A stretch of DNA of 64,000 bases. Source: Amycolatopsis aidingensis. Lineage in GTDB: Bacteria > Actinomycetota > Actinomycetes > Mycobacteriales > Pseudonocardiaceae. The translations under genes were made by a program, and so were the position numbers. Under the pieces are notes generated by a model. That model saw only the letters and a list, made by a program, of their open reading frames with translations. It had not been told where the DNA came from and searched no databases. The stretch spans positions 5,802,001 to 5,866,000 of the forward strand of contig NZ_CP076538.1 of NCBI RefSeq assembly GCF_018885265.1, read 5' to 3'. Positions 16,075 to 23,818 of the stretch are shown piece by piece (the stretch's first letter is position 1; each line of letters starts with the position of its first letter).

Positions 16075-16105
16075 CCTCGGGCTCAACAAACCACGGAACC
16101 CGAGG
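16075..16105 (+). terminator. Weak hairpin after the IclR gene
   Basis: CCTCGGG (16075-16081) can pair with CCCGAGG (16099-16105), with a 17-base loop, 14 bases after the regulator stop. GGAACC at 16095 inside the loop could instead be an ECF-type -35 box for the sigma factor gene that begins at 16148. The two readings compete. Confidence 0.3.
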
Positions 16106-16147
16106 CGTTTCTCGCACCGCAACCACCTACACAGAAGGGAGCGGCGG

Positions 16148-16672
16148 GTGCGGGAAGGCTTCGACGACTTCGTCACCGACCGGCTCGACCGGCTGCTGCG
16201 CTACGCGACCGCGCTGACCTGTGATCCACACCTGGCGCAGGACGTGGTGCAGGAGGTCCTGCTGCGCGCGCAGCGACACTGGCCCCGCATCGCGACGATG
16301 CGGGCGCCGGAGCTGTACGTGCGGCGCATGCTGACCAACGAGTACCTCTCCTGGCGCAGGCGTAAGGCGGCACGCACGGTCGCCTCGACCCACGCGGCGC
16401 TGGAGCGGGCCGCCGTCCCGGTCGAGGACGGGGCGGACCGGCACGCCGAGCGCGACGCGATGCGCGGTCGCATCGCCCGGCTGCCGCGCAAGCAGCGGGC
16501 GGCCATCGTGCTGCGTTACTACGAGGACCTCGACGACGCCGAGATCGCCGAAGTACTCGGCTGCACGGCAGGCACCGTGCGCAGTCACATCTCCCGCGCG
16601 CTGGGCACCCTGCGCGCCGACGAACCCGCGGGCCCCGGCGCACGGCGTCCGGTGAAGGAGGCACTGTCATGA
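16148..16672 (+). CDS. SigE-family (ECF-like) RNA polymerase sigma factor
   Basis: A 174-residue two-domain sigma factor. Region 2 spans about residues 5-75 (FVTDRLDRLLRYATALTC, then AQDVVQEVLLRA). Region 4 spans about 105-160 (LPRKQRAAIVLRYYEDLDDAEIAEVLGC). The region-4 pattern is typical of the actinobacterial SigE-type ECF group. GTG 16148 follows AAGGGAG. Its stop overlaps the ATG of the LCP gene (ATGA), so the two are co-translated, and the membrane partner could regulate it. Function unknown. Confidence 0.85.
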   Translation: MREGFDDFVTDRLDRLLRYATALTCDPHLAQDVVQEVLLRAQRHWPRIATMRAPELYVRRMLTNEYLSWRRRKAARTVASTHAALERAAVPVEDGADRHAERDAMRGRIARLPRKQRAAIVLRYYEDLDDAEIAEVLGCTAGTVRSHISRALGTLRADEPAGPGARRPVKEALS

Positions 16673-17715
16673 ACCGCGACCACACCGAACAGCTCATCCG
16701 CGAGGCATGTGCCGAGGAGGCGGGCCGGGCGGTGTCCCCCGAGCTGGTCCGCGCCGAACTGGATCGGGCGCCGGAGCGCGGCCGCACCACGCGCCGCCGC
16801 GGTCCGGTGCTGGCCGCGGCGGCCGCCACGGTGGTCATCGCGGGCGTGGCCGCCGTCGTGGTGCCGCAGGTGCTGCAGCGCGAGGAGCCCAGCACCACGG
16901 GGGCCGCTACCGCCCCGCCCGCGCAGCACATCCTGCTCGCCGGCCTGGACGAGGCCGGCAACCCCGACGCGATCGCGCTCGCCAGGGTCGCGTCGGATGG
17001 CGTGGCCACGGTGTCCATACCAAGGGACTCCTGGGTGGTCGGGCCCTGGTCCGGGGGACGCGGCATCGGCGAGGTACACGCCGAGGCAGGGATGCCGGGC
17101 CTTGTCGACACCGTCAGCAAACTCACCGGGGTACGGATCGACCACTACGCCACTATGCGGATGGCCGTGGTGGGGCCGCTCAGCGAGGCCGTCGGCGGGG
17201 TGCCGGTGTGCCTGAACCGGCGGAGCTCCGATCCGATCACCGGCGCCACCTTCCCTGCCGGGCGGCAGACCCTGGCGGGGTCGGACGCCCTGGCGTTCCT
17301 CCGGCAACGGCACGGGTTGCCGCACGGGGACCTCGACCGGATCGTGCGCCAGCAGGTGTTCCTGCGTTCGCTGCTGCAGCGGGTGGATGAGGGTGCCGAG
17401 CCGGCCGCCGTGCTCGCGACGGTGCGTGAGGGGGTGCGCACCGACCCCGGCTGGGACCTGCTCGGGTTCGCCGAGCGGCTGCGGGACATTCCCCTGGACA
17501 ACCCGCGCGCGGGACCATCCCGGTCGCGGCCAGCTCGATGGAGACCCCCGGCGGCGGGCTCGCGAACGCGGTCGATCCCGAGGACGTCCGCCCGTACGTG
17601 CGGCACGTGTTCACCGGGGACCCGGTCCCCGGCACGACGACGCCAGGCGAAGGGCCCCCGCCACCGGGTGAGACCCGCTGTGTCGACTAGAAAGCGTGTA
17701 CTAGGTCCCGAGTAG
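16669..17715 (+). CDS. LytR-CpsA-Psr (LCP) domain membrane protein, probable frameshift near the 3' end
   Basis: A cytoplasmic N-terminus of about 45 residues, one membrane helix (VLAAAAATVVIAGVAAVVV), then an LCP domain: VSIPRDSWV, VDTVSKLTGVRIDHY, LSEAVGGVPVC, QTLAGSDALAFLRQRH and DLDRIVRQQVFLRSLL. LCP proteins attach polymers to peptidoglycan. After LDNPRAG (about 17510) the frame turns into Arg/Pro-rich nonsense running to 17715. Another frame starting at 17514 reads TIPVAASSMETPGGGLANAV and ends at a TAG at 17690, which looks like the true C-terminus. One missing base in the CGCGCGGG run at 17504-17513 explains this. Coupled to the sigma gene. Confidence 0.75.
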   Translation: MNRDHTEQLIREACAEEAGRAVSPELVRAELDRAPERGRTTRRRGPVLAAAAATVVIAGVAAVVVPQVLQREEPSTTGAATAPPAQHILLAGLDEAGNPDAIALARVASDGVATVSIPRDSWVVGPWSGGRGIGEVHAEAGMPGLVDTVSKLTGVRIDHYATMRMAVVGPLSEAVGGVPVCLNRRSSDPITGATFPAGRQTLAGSDALAFLRQRHGLPHGDLDRIVRQQVFLRSLLQRVDEGAEPAAVLATVREGVRTDPGWDLLGFAERLRDIPLDNPRAGPSRSRPARWRPPAAGSRTRSIPRTSARTCGTCSPGTRSPARRRQAKGPRHRVRPAVSTRKRVLGPE

Positions 17716-19038
17716 GGCATCCACGAAGGCGGAGGGCTCGAACGGCGCCAGGTCGTCCGGGCCCTCCCCCAGCCCGACCAGCTTCACCGGCACACCGAGC
17801 TCGCGCTGGACCTGGAACACGATGCCGCCCTTGGCCGTGCCGTCCAGCTTGGTCAGCACGATCCCGGTCACGTCCACCACCTCGGCGAACACCCGCGCCT
17901 GGGCCAGGCCGTTCTGCCCGGTGGTGGCGTCAAGCACCAGCAGCACCTCGTCCACCGGGGCCTGCTTCTCCACCACCCGCTTGACCTTGCCCAGCTCGTC
18001 CATCAGGCCGGTCTTGGTGTGCAGCCTGCCCGCGGTGTCCACCAGCACGGCGTCCACGCCGGTGTCCATCCCGCGCTTCACCGCGTCGAAGGCCACCGAG
18101 GCCGGGTCGGCGCCCTCCTTACCGCGCACCACCTCGGCCCCGACCCGCTCGGACCAGGTCTGCAGCTGATCGGCGGCGGCGGCGCGGAAGGTGTCCGCCG
18201 CGCCCAGTAGCACCTGCCTGCCCTGGGCGACGAGCACCCTGGCCAGCTTGCCGGTGGTGGTGGTCTTGCCGGTGCCGTTCACCCCGGCGACCAGCACCAC
18301 CGCGGGCTGCCTGCCGCCATCCACTTCGTGCGGCAGCGCGCGCACCGAACGGTCCTCCTCCGGGCCGAGTGCCTCGGTGAGTACCTGCCGCAAGGCCGCG
18401 CGCGCGTCCTCGGCCGTGCGCACCCCGCGGGTGGACAGCTCGGCGCGCAGCCGCTCGACGATCTCGGTGGTGGTGCTCGCCCCGAGGTCGGCCACCAGCA
18501 GGGTGTCCTCGATCTCCTGCCAGGAGTCCTCGTCCAGGTCACCCGCGCCGAGCAGGCCGAGCAGGCCCTGGCCCAGCGAGGACCGCGACTTCGACAGCCT
18601 TCCGCGCAGCCGCTCCAGCCGTCCGGTGGTGGGCGCGATCTCGTCGGCGGGCTCCGGCGCGGGCTCGGGTTCGGGCTCCGGTTCCGGCTCGGGCGCCTTC
18701 GTTTCCTCCTCGGGCAGGGTGACGTCCACGATGCCGCGGCGCGGCGCGTCCCGTGGCACCGAGGCGTCGTCCCCGACCCCGGGCTGCCCGTCCACCTCGG
18801 TGCGCTCGCCCGCGGGATGCGGGGGCCGCTCGGCCTCCCGCTCGCGTTCCCCGCCGGGGGCCAGCGCGATCCCACCGCCTGCCTGGTAACCGCCGCCCGT
18901 GGGCTGCTCGCCCTCCACCCGCTCGGACTCGCGCAGGTTGATCTTGCGGCGGCGCGTGATGGTCAACCCGGCGACGAGCCCGATCACCAGCACGACGACA
19001 GCTACGACGATGACCCAGAACCAGAGGTTGCTCGACAC
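17701..19038 (-). CDS. ftsY: Signal recognition particle receptor FtsY
   Basis: The membrane-associated GTPase that receives SRP-ribosome complexes. The 445-residue protein begins with a membrane helix (LWFWVIVVAVVVLVIGLVAGL), followed by an acidic Pro/Glu-rich linker (EPEPEPEPEPAPEP). The NG domain comes next, with G1 GVNGTGKTTTTGKLA (about residue 255), DTAGRLHT and TKLDGTAKGG. GTG 19038 gives MSSNLWFW; an ATG at 19062 is the alternative. It belongs to the smc-ftsY end of the conserved actinobacterial chain, though anmK and other genes are set between them here. Confidence 0.93.
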   Translation of the reverse strand: MSSNLWFWVIVVAVVVLVIGLVAGLTITRRRKINLRESERVEGEQPTGGGYQAGGGIALAPGGEREREAERPPHPAGERTEVDGQPGVGDDASVPRDAPRRGIVDVTLPEEETKAPEPEPEPEPEPAPEPADEIAPTTGRLERLRGRLSKSRSSLGQGLLGLLGAGDLDEDSWQEIEDTLLVADLGASTTTEIVERLRAELSTRGVRTAEDARAALRQVLTEALGPEEDRSVRALPHEVDGGRQPAVVLVAGVNGTGKTTTTGKLARVLVAQGRQVLLGAADTFRAAAADQLQTWSERVGAEVVRGKEGADPASVAFDAVKRGMDTGVDAVLVDTAGRLHTKTGLMDELGKVKRVVEKQAPVDEVLLVLDATTGQNGLAQARVFAEVVDVTGIVLTKLDGTAKGGIVFQVQRELGVPVKLVGLGEGPDDLAPFEPSAFVDALLGT

Positions 19039-19157
19039 GCCGCCATCCTCGCATCCGGCCACCCCGCGCCACCTCCGGCCACCGCACCGTGAAGGTTCAA
19101 CGGCTTAGAACTCAATTCGGCAAAGAAAAAACCGTATGACTTGCCGCACATCCACCA

Positions 19158-19173
19158 CATGGACTAGACCACT
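19158..19173. promoter_or_regulatory. Candidate DasR-responsive element upstream of anmK
   Basis: The segment TGGACTAGACCACT (19160-19173) differs at one position from the core TGGTCTAGACCACT of DasR-responsive elements known in actinomycetes. It lies 5-20 bases before the anmK ATG, where a bound repressor would block transcription or translation. DasR is the GntR-type regulator of amino-sugar metabolism, which suits a cell-wall sugar recycling gene. Confidence 0.5.
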
Positions 19174-19177
19174 GCAA

Positions 19178-20398
19178 ATGCGCGTTCTCGGACTGATCTC
19201 CGGCACCTCGGTCGACGGCATCGACGTGGCGGCCGCCGACCTGCATGCCACCGGCGAGGAGCTGGTACTGGTCCCGCTCGGCCATCTGGAACTGGACTAC
19301 CCGGAGGAGCTGCGTGCCGGGCTGCTCGCGGCGCTCCCGCCGGGCGAGTGCAGCGCGGAGCAGCTCACCCGGCTGGACACCGGCGTCGGCAAGGCCTTCG
19401 CCACGGCGGCGCTGGAAGGTATCGATCGGCTCACCGAGGGACGTGCGGACCTGGTGGCCTCGCTCGGGCAGACGATCTTCCACTGGGTGGAGAACGGCAC
19501 GGTCGAGGGCACCCTGCAGCTCGGCCAGCCTGCCTGGATCGCCGAACGCACCGGGCTGCCCGTGCTCGCCGACCTGCGGGTGCGGGACGTGGCGGCTGGC
19601 GGCCACGGCGCGCCGCTGGCCAGCACGCTGGACGCGCTGTGGCTGCGCTCCCTCGTCGACGCCGGCCGCAAGCCCGCGGCCGCGTTGAACATCGGCGGGA
19701 TCGCCAACCTGACCGTGGTCACCCCGGAAGGCGACCCGCTGGCCTACGACACCGGGCCGGGTAACGCGCTGATCGACGCCGCCGCCGTGCAGGTCTCCGG
19801 TGGTGGCCAGCGCAGCGACCTGGACGGCGCGCTGGCCGCCAGCGGCAGCGTGCGCCCTGACCTGCTCGAGCGGTTGCTGGACGATCCGTACTACGCGGCG
19901 CCACCACCGAAGTCCACCGGCAAGGAACGCTTCCACGCCGGGTACTTCCGCGCCGCGGCCGAAGGGCTGCCCCCGATCGCCGACGCCGACCTGCTGGCGA
20001 CGCTGACCGAGCTCACCGCGGTCACCATCGCGCGGGAGTGCGCGCGGCACGGCGTGCACACGGTGCTGGCCTCCGGCGGCGGGGTGGCGAACCCGGCGCT
20101 GCTACGGGCCCTTGCCGCGCACCTGCCCCCGGGCGCGCTGGCCACCAGCGAGGAACTCGGCCTGCCCGCCACGGCGAAGGAGGCCTACCTCACCGCGGTG
20201 CTCGGCTGGCTGACCTGGCACGGGCTCCCGGCGAACGTGCCCAGCGCGACCGGTGCGGCGGGCCCGCGCCTGCTGGGCAGCATCACTCCCGGATCGGGTC
20301 CGCTCTCGCTGCCCCCGCCGCGGCGCGAGGCCATTACTCGATTGCGGGTAGCGGCGGCATCGCAACAACCGGTAGGAGATATCAATGCGCGCACTTGA
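19178..20398 (+). CDS. anmK: Anhydro-N-acetylmuramic acid kinase
   Basis: Phosphorylates and opens 1,6-anhydro-MurNAc released from peptidoglycan turnover, giving MurNAc-6-P. The 406-residue protein opens with LGLISGTSVDGIDVAAADL and contains LGQTIFHW, NIGGIANLTV, YDTGPGNALIDA and ASGGGVANPALL, all diagnostic of AnmK. ATG 19178 is chosen because it starts the conserved MRVLGLISGTS. No clear Shine-Dalgarno is seen, and a DasR-like palindrome occupies that place. Overlaps the transporter gene downstream by 14 bases, so the two are probably one operon. Confidence 0.93.
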   Translation: MRVLGLISGTSVDGIDVAAADLHATGEELVLVPLGHLELDYPEELRAGLLAALPPGECSAEQLTRLDTGVGKAFATAALEGIDRLTEGRADLVASLGQTIFHWVENGTVEGTLQLGQPAWIAERTGLPVLADLRVRDVAAGGHGAPLASTLDALWLRSLVDAGRKPAAALNIGGIANLTVVTPEGDPLAYDTGPGNALIDAAAVQVSGGGQRSDLDGALAASGSVRPDLLERLLDDPYYAAPPPKSTGKERFHAGYFRAAAEGLPPIADADLLATLTELTAVTIARECARHGVHTVLASGGGVANPALLRALAAHLPPGALATSEELGLPATAKEAYLTAVLGWLTWHGLPANVPSATGAAGPRLLGSITPGSGPLSLPPPRREAITRLRVAAASQQPVGDINART

Positions 20399-21908
20399 CC
20401 TCGCGATCATCGCGGTCTTTCTGGTGGGAACGCCGCTACTGGGGATCGCCATCGGCGGAAAGCAGACCTCGTCCACCGACTACTTCGTCGGCAGCAGGCG
20501 GATCCCCTGGTGGGCGGTGACGTTCTCGGTGGTGGCCACCGAAACCTCGACGCTGACCGTGATCAGCGTGCCGACCGTCGCCTATCTCGGCAACATCACC
20601 TACCTGCAGCTGGCGATCGGTTACCTGATCGGCCGGACGCTGGTGGCTTTCGTGCTGCTGCCGAAGTACTACTCCGGCGATATGGTCAGCGCCTACGCCT
20701 TTCTCGGCAAACGGTTCGGCAACGGGTTGCAGGGCACCGCTTCGGTCACCTTCCTGATCACCCGGTTGCTGGCCGACGGCGTCCGGCTGTTCGCCACCGC
20801 GATCCCGGTGAAGGTGATGCTGGAGGCCTTCGGCGTCAGCGCCTCGTACTGGATGATCGTGGCGGTGATCGCGCTGTTCGCGGTGATCTACACCTACCTC
20901 GGCGGGATCAGGGCGGTCGTCTGGGTGGACGTCATCCAGATGGGCATCTACATCCTCGGCGCGCTGTTCGCGGTGATCATCCTGGCGGGCAAGCTGCCGG
21001 ACGGCTGGTTCGGCTCGGCGGTGGACGCGGGCAAGTTCCAGCTGTTCGACTTCTCCTCCGACCTGATCACCTCGCAGTACGCCTTCATCACCGCGGTGGT
21101 CGGCGGCGCGCTGTTCGCGATGGCCTCGCATGGCGCGGACCAGCTGATGGTGCAGCGCCTGCTGGCCTGCCGCAACGTCCGGGAGAGCCAGAAGGCCGTG
21201 ATCGCCAGCGGCTTCGTGGTCTTCCTGCAGTTCGGTCTGTTCCTGGTGGTCGGGGCGATGCTCTGGTCGTTCTACCGGGGCGTGGCGCCGGCGGACATGG
21301 GCATGGCGGCCAGCGACGAACTGTTCCCCACCTTCATCGTGAACGAGCTGCCATCCGGGCTGGCCGGGTTGCTGGTCGCCGGCATCCTGGCGGCGGCCAT
21401 GAGCACGATCTCCTCCTCGCTCAACTCGCTGTCCACCTCCACCGTCAGCGACCTGTACCAGCGCTTCACCAAGCGCCGCCGGATGCCGGACTCCTCGGTG
21501 CTGCGGCACGCCAAGCTGTGGACGCTGATCTGGGCCGGGGTGTTCGTGATCTTCGGCTCGCTGTTCACCAGCACCGACCAGCCGGTGGTCGAGGTGGGGC
21601 TGAGCATCGCCAGCTACACCTACGGCGCGCTGCTCGGCGCCTTCTTCCTCGGCATGCTGGTGAAGCGGGCCAGGCAGTCCGACGCGATCGTGGCGTTCGG
21701 GACGACCATCGTGGTGAACGCGGTGTTCATCCTCGGCGTCGAGTTCACCGTGGACGGGGAGACGAAGACGCTGGCCTTCCCCTGGTACGTCCCGCTCGGC
21801 GTGGTGGTGACCCTGCTGGTCGGTGGCCTGCTCTCGCTGCGGCACCGCACGGACGACCCGCGCAGCGGGCCGCCTGCCGAGCCGGAGGCCGAGGCCAAGG
21901 CGGCGTGA
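20385..21908 (+). CDS. Sodium:solute symporter (SSF) family transporter
   Basis: A 507-residue transporter with about 13 membrane helices. The N-terminal STDYFVGSRRIPWWAVTFSVVATETSTLTVISVP and the GILAAAMSTISSSLNSLSTSTVSDLY segment are SSF hallmarks; the serine/threonine residues of the latter form the sodium site. AGGAG precedes ATG 20385. Coupling to anmK suggests that it imports a cell-wall sugar such as anhydro-MurNAc, or a related acidic amino sugar. SSF proteins also carry sialic acid, so the substrate is inferred from context. Confidence 0.85.
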   Translation: MRALDLAIIAVFLVGTPLLGIAIGGKQTSSTDYFVGSRRIPWWAVTFSVVATETSTLTVISVPTVAYLGNITYLQLAIGYLIGRTLVAFVLLPKYYSGDMVSAYAFLGKRFGNGLQGTASVTFLITRLLADGVRLFATAIPVKVMLEAFGVSASYWMIVAVIALFAVIYTYLGGIRAVVWVDVIQMGIYILGALFAVIILAGKLPDGWFGSAVDAGKFQLFDFSSDLITSQYAFITAVVGGALFAMASHGADQLMVQRLLACRNVRESQKAVIASGFVVFLQFGLFLVVGAMLWSFYRGVAPADMGMAASDELFPTFIVNELPSGLAGLLVAGILAAAMSTISSSLNSLSTSTVSDLYQRFTKRRRMPDSSVLRHAKLWTLIWAGVFVIFGSLFTSTDQPVVEVGLSIASYTYGALLGAFFLGMLVKRARQSDAIVAFGTTIVVNAVFILGVEFTVDGETKTLAFPWYVPLGVVVTLLVGGLLSLRHRTDDPRSGPPAEPEAEAKAA

Positions 21909-21914
21909 GTCCAC

Positions 21915-21948
21915 GGTGGGTGGCGGCCCCGCTCGGCCGCCACCCACC
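21915..21948. terminator. Strong bidirectional terminator hairpin
   Basis: GGTGGGTGGCGGCC (21915-21928) pairs perfectly with 21935-21948 around a six-base loop. GAGTCC (21907-21912) and GGACTC (21950-21955) extend the stem. It lies between the convergent ends of the SSF transporter and the small gene at 21954. Confidence 0.85.
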
Positions 21949-21953
21949 CGGAC

Positions 21954-22208
21954 TCAGTCCGTCAGCAGGCAGGTCAGACAGGTGCTCCTTGCGCCGCACG
22001 GCCGCGCCGGATCGCCCGCGCGGCAGGTGGTCAGCTCGCAGCGCAGGCTCAGGATGGACAGGAAAGCCGGAACCGAAAGCCCGAGTTCGGCGGCCCGCCT
22101 GCGGACGAGAGCGTCCTCCTGATCGTCATAGCGCACCAGGTACTGGTGCCGCCTGCCGCCCTGGCGGCGACGGCGGCGGCCGGTCGGACTGAACGCGCTG
22201 TCAGCCAC
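21954..22208 (-). CDS. Small ribbon-helix-helix-like protein with Cys-rich tail
   Basis: An 84-residue basic protein. After an Arg-rich stretch, HQYLVRYDDQEDALVRRRAA then ELGLSVPAFLSIL fits a ribbon-helix-helix fold (beta strand plus two helices) as in MobC-type or antitoxin-like proteins. The last 30 residues carry five cysteines (LRCELTTC, RPCGARSTCLTC), which is unusual for that fold and could bind a metal or an Fe-S cluster. GTG 22208 has GGAGG seven bases upstream. A perfect palindrome at 22257 may be its own operator. No partner toxin gene was recognised. Function unknown. Confidence 0.55.
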   Translation of the reverse strand: MADSAFSPTGRRRRRQGGRRHQYLVRYDDQEDALVRRRAAELGLSVPAFLSILSLRCELTTCRAGDPARPCGARSTCLTCLLTD

Positions 22209-22256
22209 GTATCGCCTCCATTCGGAATTTCGTCGCCCTCGACGGGGATTGCCCAC

Positions 22257-22271
22257 CGGATTCGTAATCCG
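22257..22271. promoter_or_regulatory. Perfect palindrome upstream of the ribbon-helix-helix-like gene
   Basis: CGGATT-CGT-AATCCG is a perfect 6-3-6 dyad centred about 55 bases upstream of the GTG at 22208, in an AT-richer stretch (22209-22451) with no convincing coding frame. Ribbon-helix-helix proteins often repress their own promoters at such sites, so autoregulation is the first guess. Confidence 0.45.
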
Positions 22272-22451
22272 AACACGATATTCGGGGGAGCCGCTGTGCC
22301 GACGCGGAACGCGGGATCGCCGCGGCAAATCCGATGAGCGACTCAAATAGGCTACTGAACATTCCGACGAGGAGCACCCGCCATCCGAGTGGTACGAAGA
22401 ATTGCTATTTCAACAATCCAAAATGGAAGGACGGCGGGGTATTCGTTCGGT

Positions 22452-22838
22452 TCAGCCCGCGGCCCGCTCCGCCGGACTGCACAGCACGCAGAACTCATTG
22501 CCTGCCGGGTCGGCCAGCACGGCCCAGCCCATGCAGGTGGCGCCCGGCTCACGGTGGTCGGCGACCATGGTCGCGCCCAGGTCGAGCAGCCGCCGCACCT
22601 CCTCCTCCCGGGTCCGGTCCTGCGGGCGTAGGCACACATGCAGCCGGTTCTTGACCGCCTTGGCCTCGGGTACCTGCAGGAAGACGAGGTCCACCCCGTT
22701 GCCGAGGGAGATCGAGGCCTCCGGATCGCCTGGGGAGTCCTCATCGGAGATCGGGCGGTCGACGACCTGGCTCCAGAACTGGGCAAGCTGGTAGGGGTCG
22801 GCACAGTCAATGGCGATGTTCTGCACGAAAGCGCTCAT
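22452..22838 (-). CDS. VOC (glyoxalase/bleomycin resistance-like) family protein
   Basis: A 128-residue single-domain VOC protein. It starts FVQNIAIDCADPYQLAQFWSQVV and ends WAVLADPAGNEFCVLC, the two paired beta-alpha-beta-beta-beta modules typical of actinobacterial glyoxalase-like proteins. Substrate and metal are not predictable. Start to start it is 63 bases from the divergent amidohydrolase gene. Confidence 0.8.
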   Translation of the reverse strand: MSAFVQNIAIDCADPYQLAQFWSQVVDRPISDEDSPGDPEASISLGNGVDLVFLQVPEAKAVKNRLHVCLRPQDRTREEEVRRLLDLGATMVADHREPGATCMGWAVLADPAGNEFCVLCSPAERAAG

Positions 22839-22901
22839 ACCGGGCTAGCCTGCCCATGACGTACCGCGCCGTCCACGCCTTTTCGCGGAAGGAGCAGCAC
22901 C

Positions 22902-23714
22902 ATGCCGATCATCGACGTGTGGGCGCAGCACCCCACGCCCCGGTTCCTCCGGCACGAGATGCTCGACTCGCTGCGCCGCTGGCTTGGCGAGGAGATCCCG
23001 GCCGGGGAGGTGCCGGTCTCGGCCACGGTGGCCGCGCTGGACGCTGGCGGGGTGGACCGGGCGCTGCTCAGCGCGTGGCATGGCCCGGAGGGCGCGCTGG
23101 TGTCGAACGACGAGGTGGCCGGGTTCGTCGCGCAGGCGCCGGAGCGGTTCGGCGGGGTGGCCTCGGTGGACCTGCGCACCCCGATGGCGGCCGTGCGGGA
23201 ACTGCGGCGCGCGGTGCGCGAGCTGGGGTTCGTGGCGCTGCGGGTGGTGCCCTGGCTGTGGGGTCTGCCGCCGAACGATCGGCGCTACTACCCGCTGTAC
23301 GCCGAGTGCGTCGAGCTCGGCATCCCGTTCTGCACCCAGGTCGGTCACACCGGGCCACTACGCGGCTCGGAGACCGGCAGGCCCATCCCGTACCTGGACG
23401 AGGTGGCACTGGACTTCCCCGAGCTGACCATCGTGGCCGGGCATATCGGCTACCCATGGACGACCGAGATGATCGCGCTGGCCACCAAGTACCCGAACGT
23501 GTACATCGACACCTCGGCCTACACCGTCCGTCGCTACCCGGCCGAGCTGGTGAGTTACCTGCGCGCGCACGGCAGGCGCAAAGTGCTGTTCGGCACGAAC
23601 TACCCGATGCTCACCCCGCGGCGGGCGCTGGACGGCCTGGACGAGCTCGAGCTGGACGAGGAAACCACCGAGCTGTTCCTGGCCGGCAACGCCCGGCGGG
23701 TGTTCGGCAGCTGA
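22902..23714 (+). CDS. Amidohydrolase-related (TIM-barrel) protein
   Basis: A 270-residue protein of the amidohydrolase 2 family (decarboxylase/lactonase-like). IVAGHIGYPW and FGTNYPML are the usual C-terminal motifs and carry the later His and Asp ligands. The N-terminal metal site normally reads DxHxH but here is IIDVWAQHP, so the first ligand is lost and the metal dependence may differ. AAGGAG lies before ATG 22902. The end is followed by repeat locus C. Substrate unknown. Confidence 0.75.
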   Translation: MPIIDVWAQHPTPRFLRHEMLDSLRRWLGEEIPAGEVPVSATVAALDAGGVDRALLSAWHGPEGALVSNDEVAGFVAQAPERFGGVASVDLRTPMAAVRELRRAVRELGFVALRVVPWLWGLPPNDRRYYPLYAECVELGIPFCTQVGHTGPLRGSETGRPIPYLDEVALDFPELTIVAGHIGYPWTTEMIALATKYPNVYIDTSAYTVRRYPAELVSYLRAHGRRKVLFGTNYPMLTPRRALDGLDELELDEETTELFLAGNARRVFGS

Positions 23715-23730
23715 CGCGGCCGGCCGAACC

Positions 23731-23818
23731 ACACGGGAGCGGCAAAACTCACGTGCATGGACGGCCAACGCGCGTACGTGGGGAGCAAACACGTGCGCGT
23801 GGGCGGCAAACACGCCGC
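23731..23818. repeat. 21-bp phased repeat locus C, single element
   Basis: Boundary ACACGGGAGC (23731-23740) is followed by unit 1 (GGCAAAACTC..., 23741, 22 bp), unit 2 (GGCCAACGCG..., 23763), unit 3 (AGCAAACACG..., 23784) and partial unit 4 (GGCAAACACGCCG, 23805). Unit 4 touches the smc stop codon. It fills the gap between the convergent amidohydrolase and smc genes. Confidence 0.9.

Noticed and set aside
22334..22654. 106-codon + strand frame in the AT-richer gap before the VOC gene
   Set aside because: Only the first third lies in free DNA, the rest is antisense to the VOC gene, and no family or ribosome site supports it.
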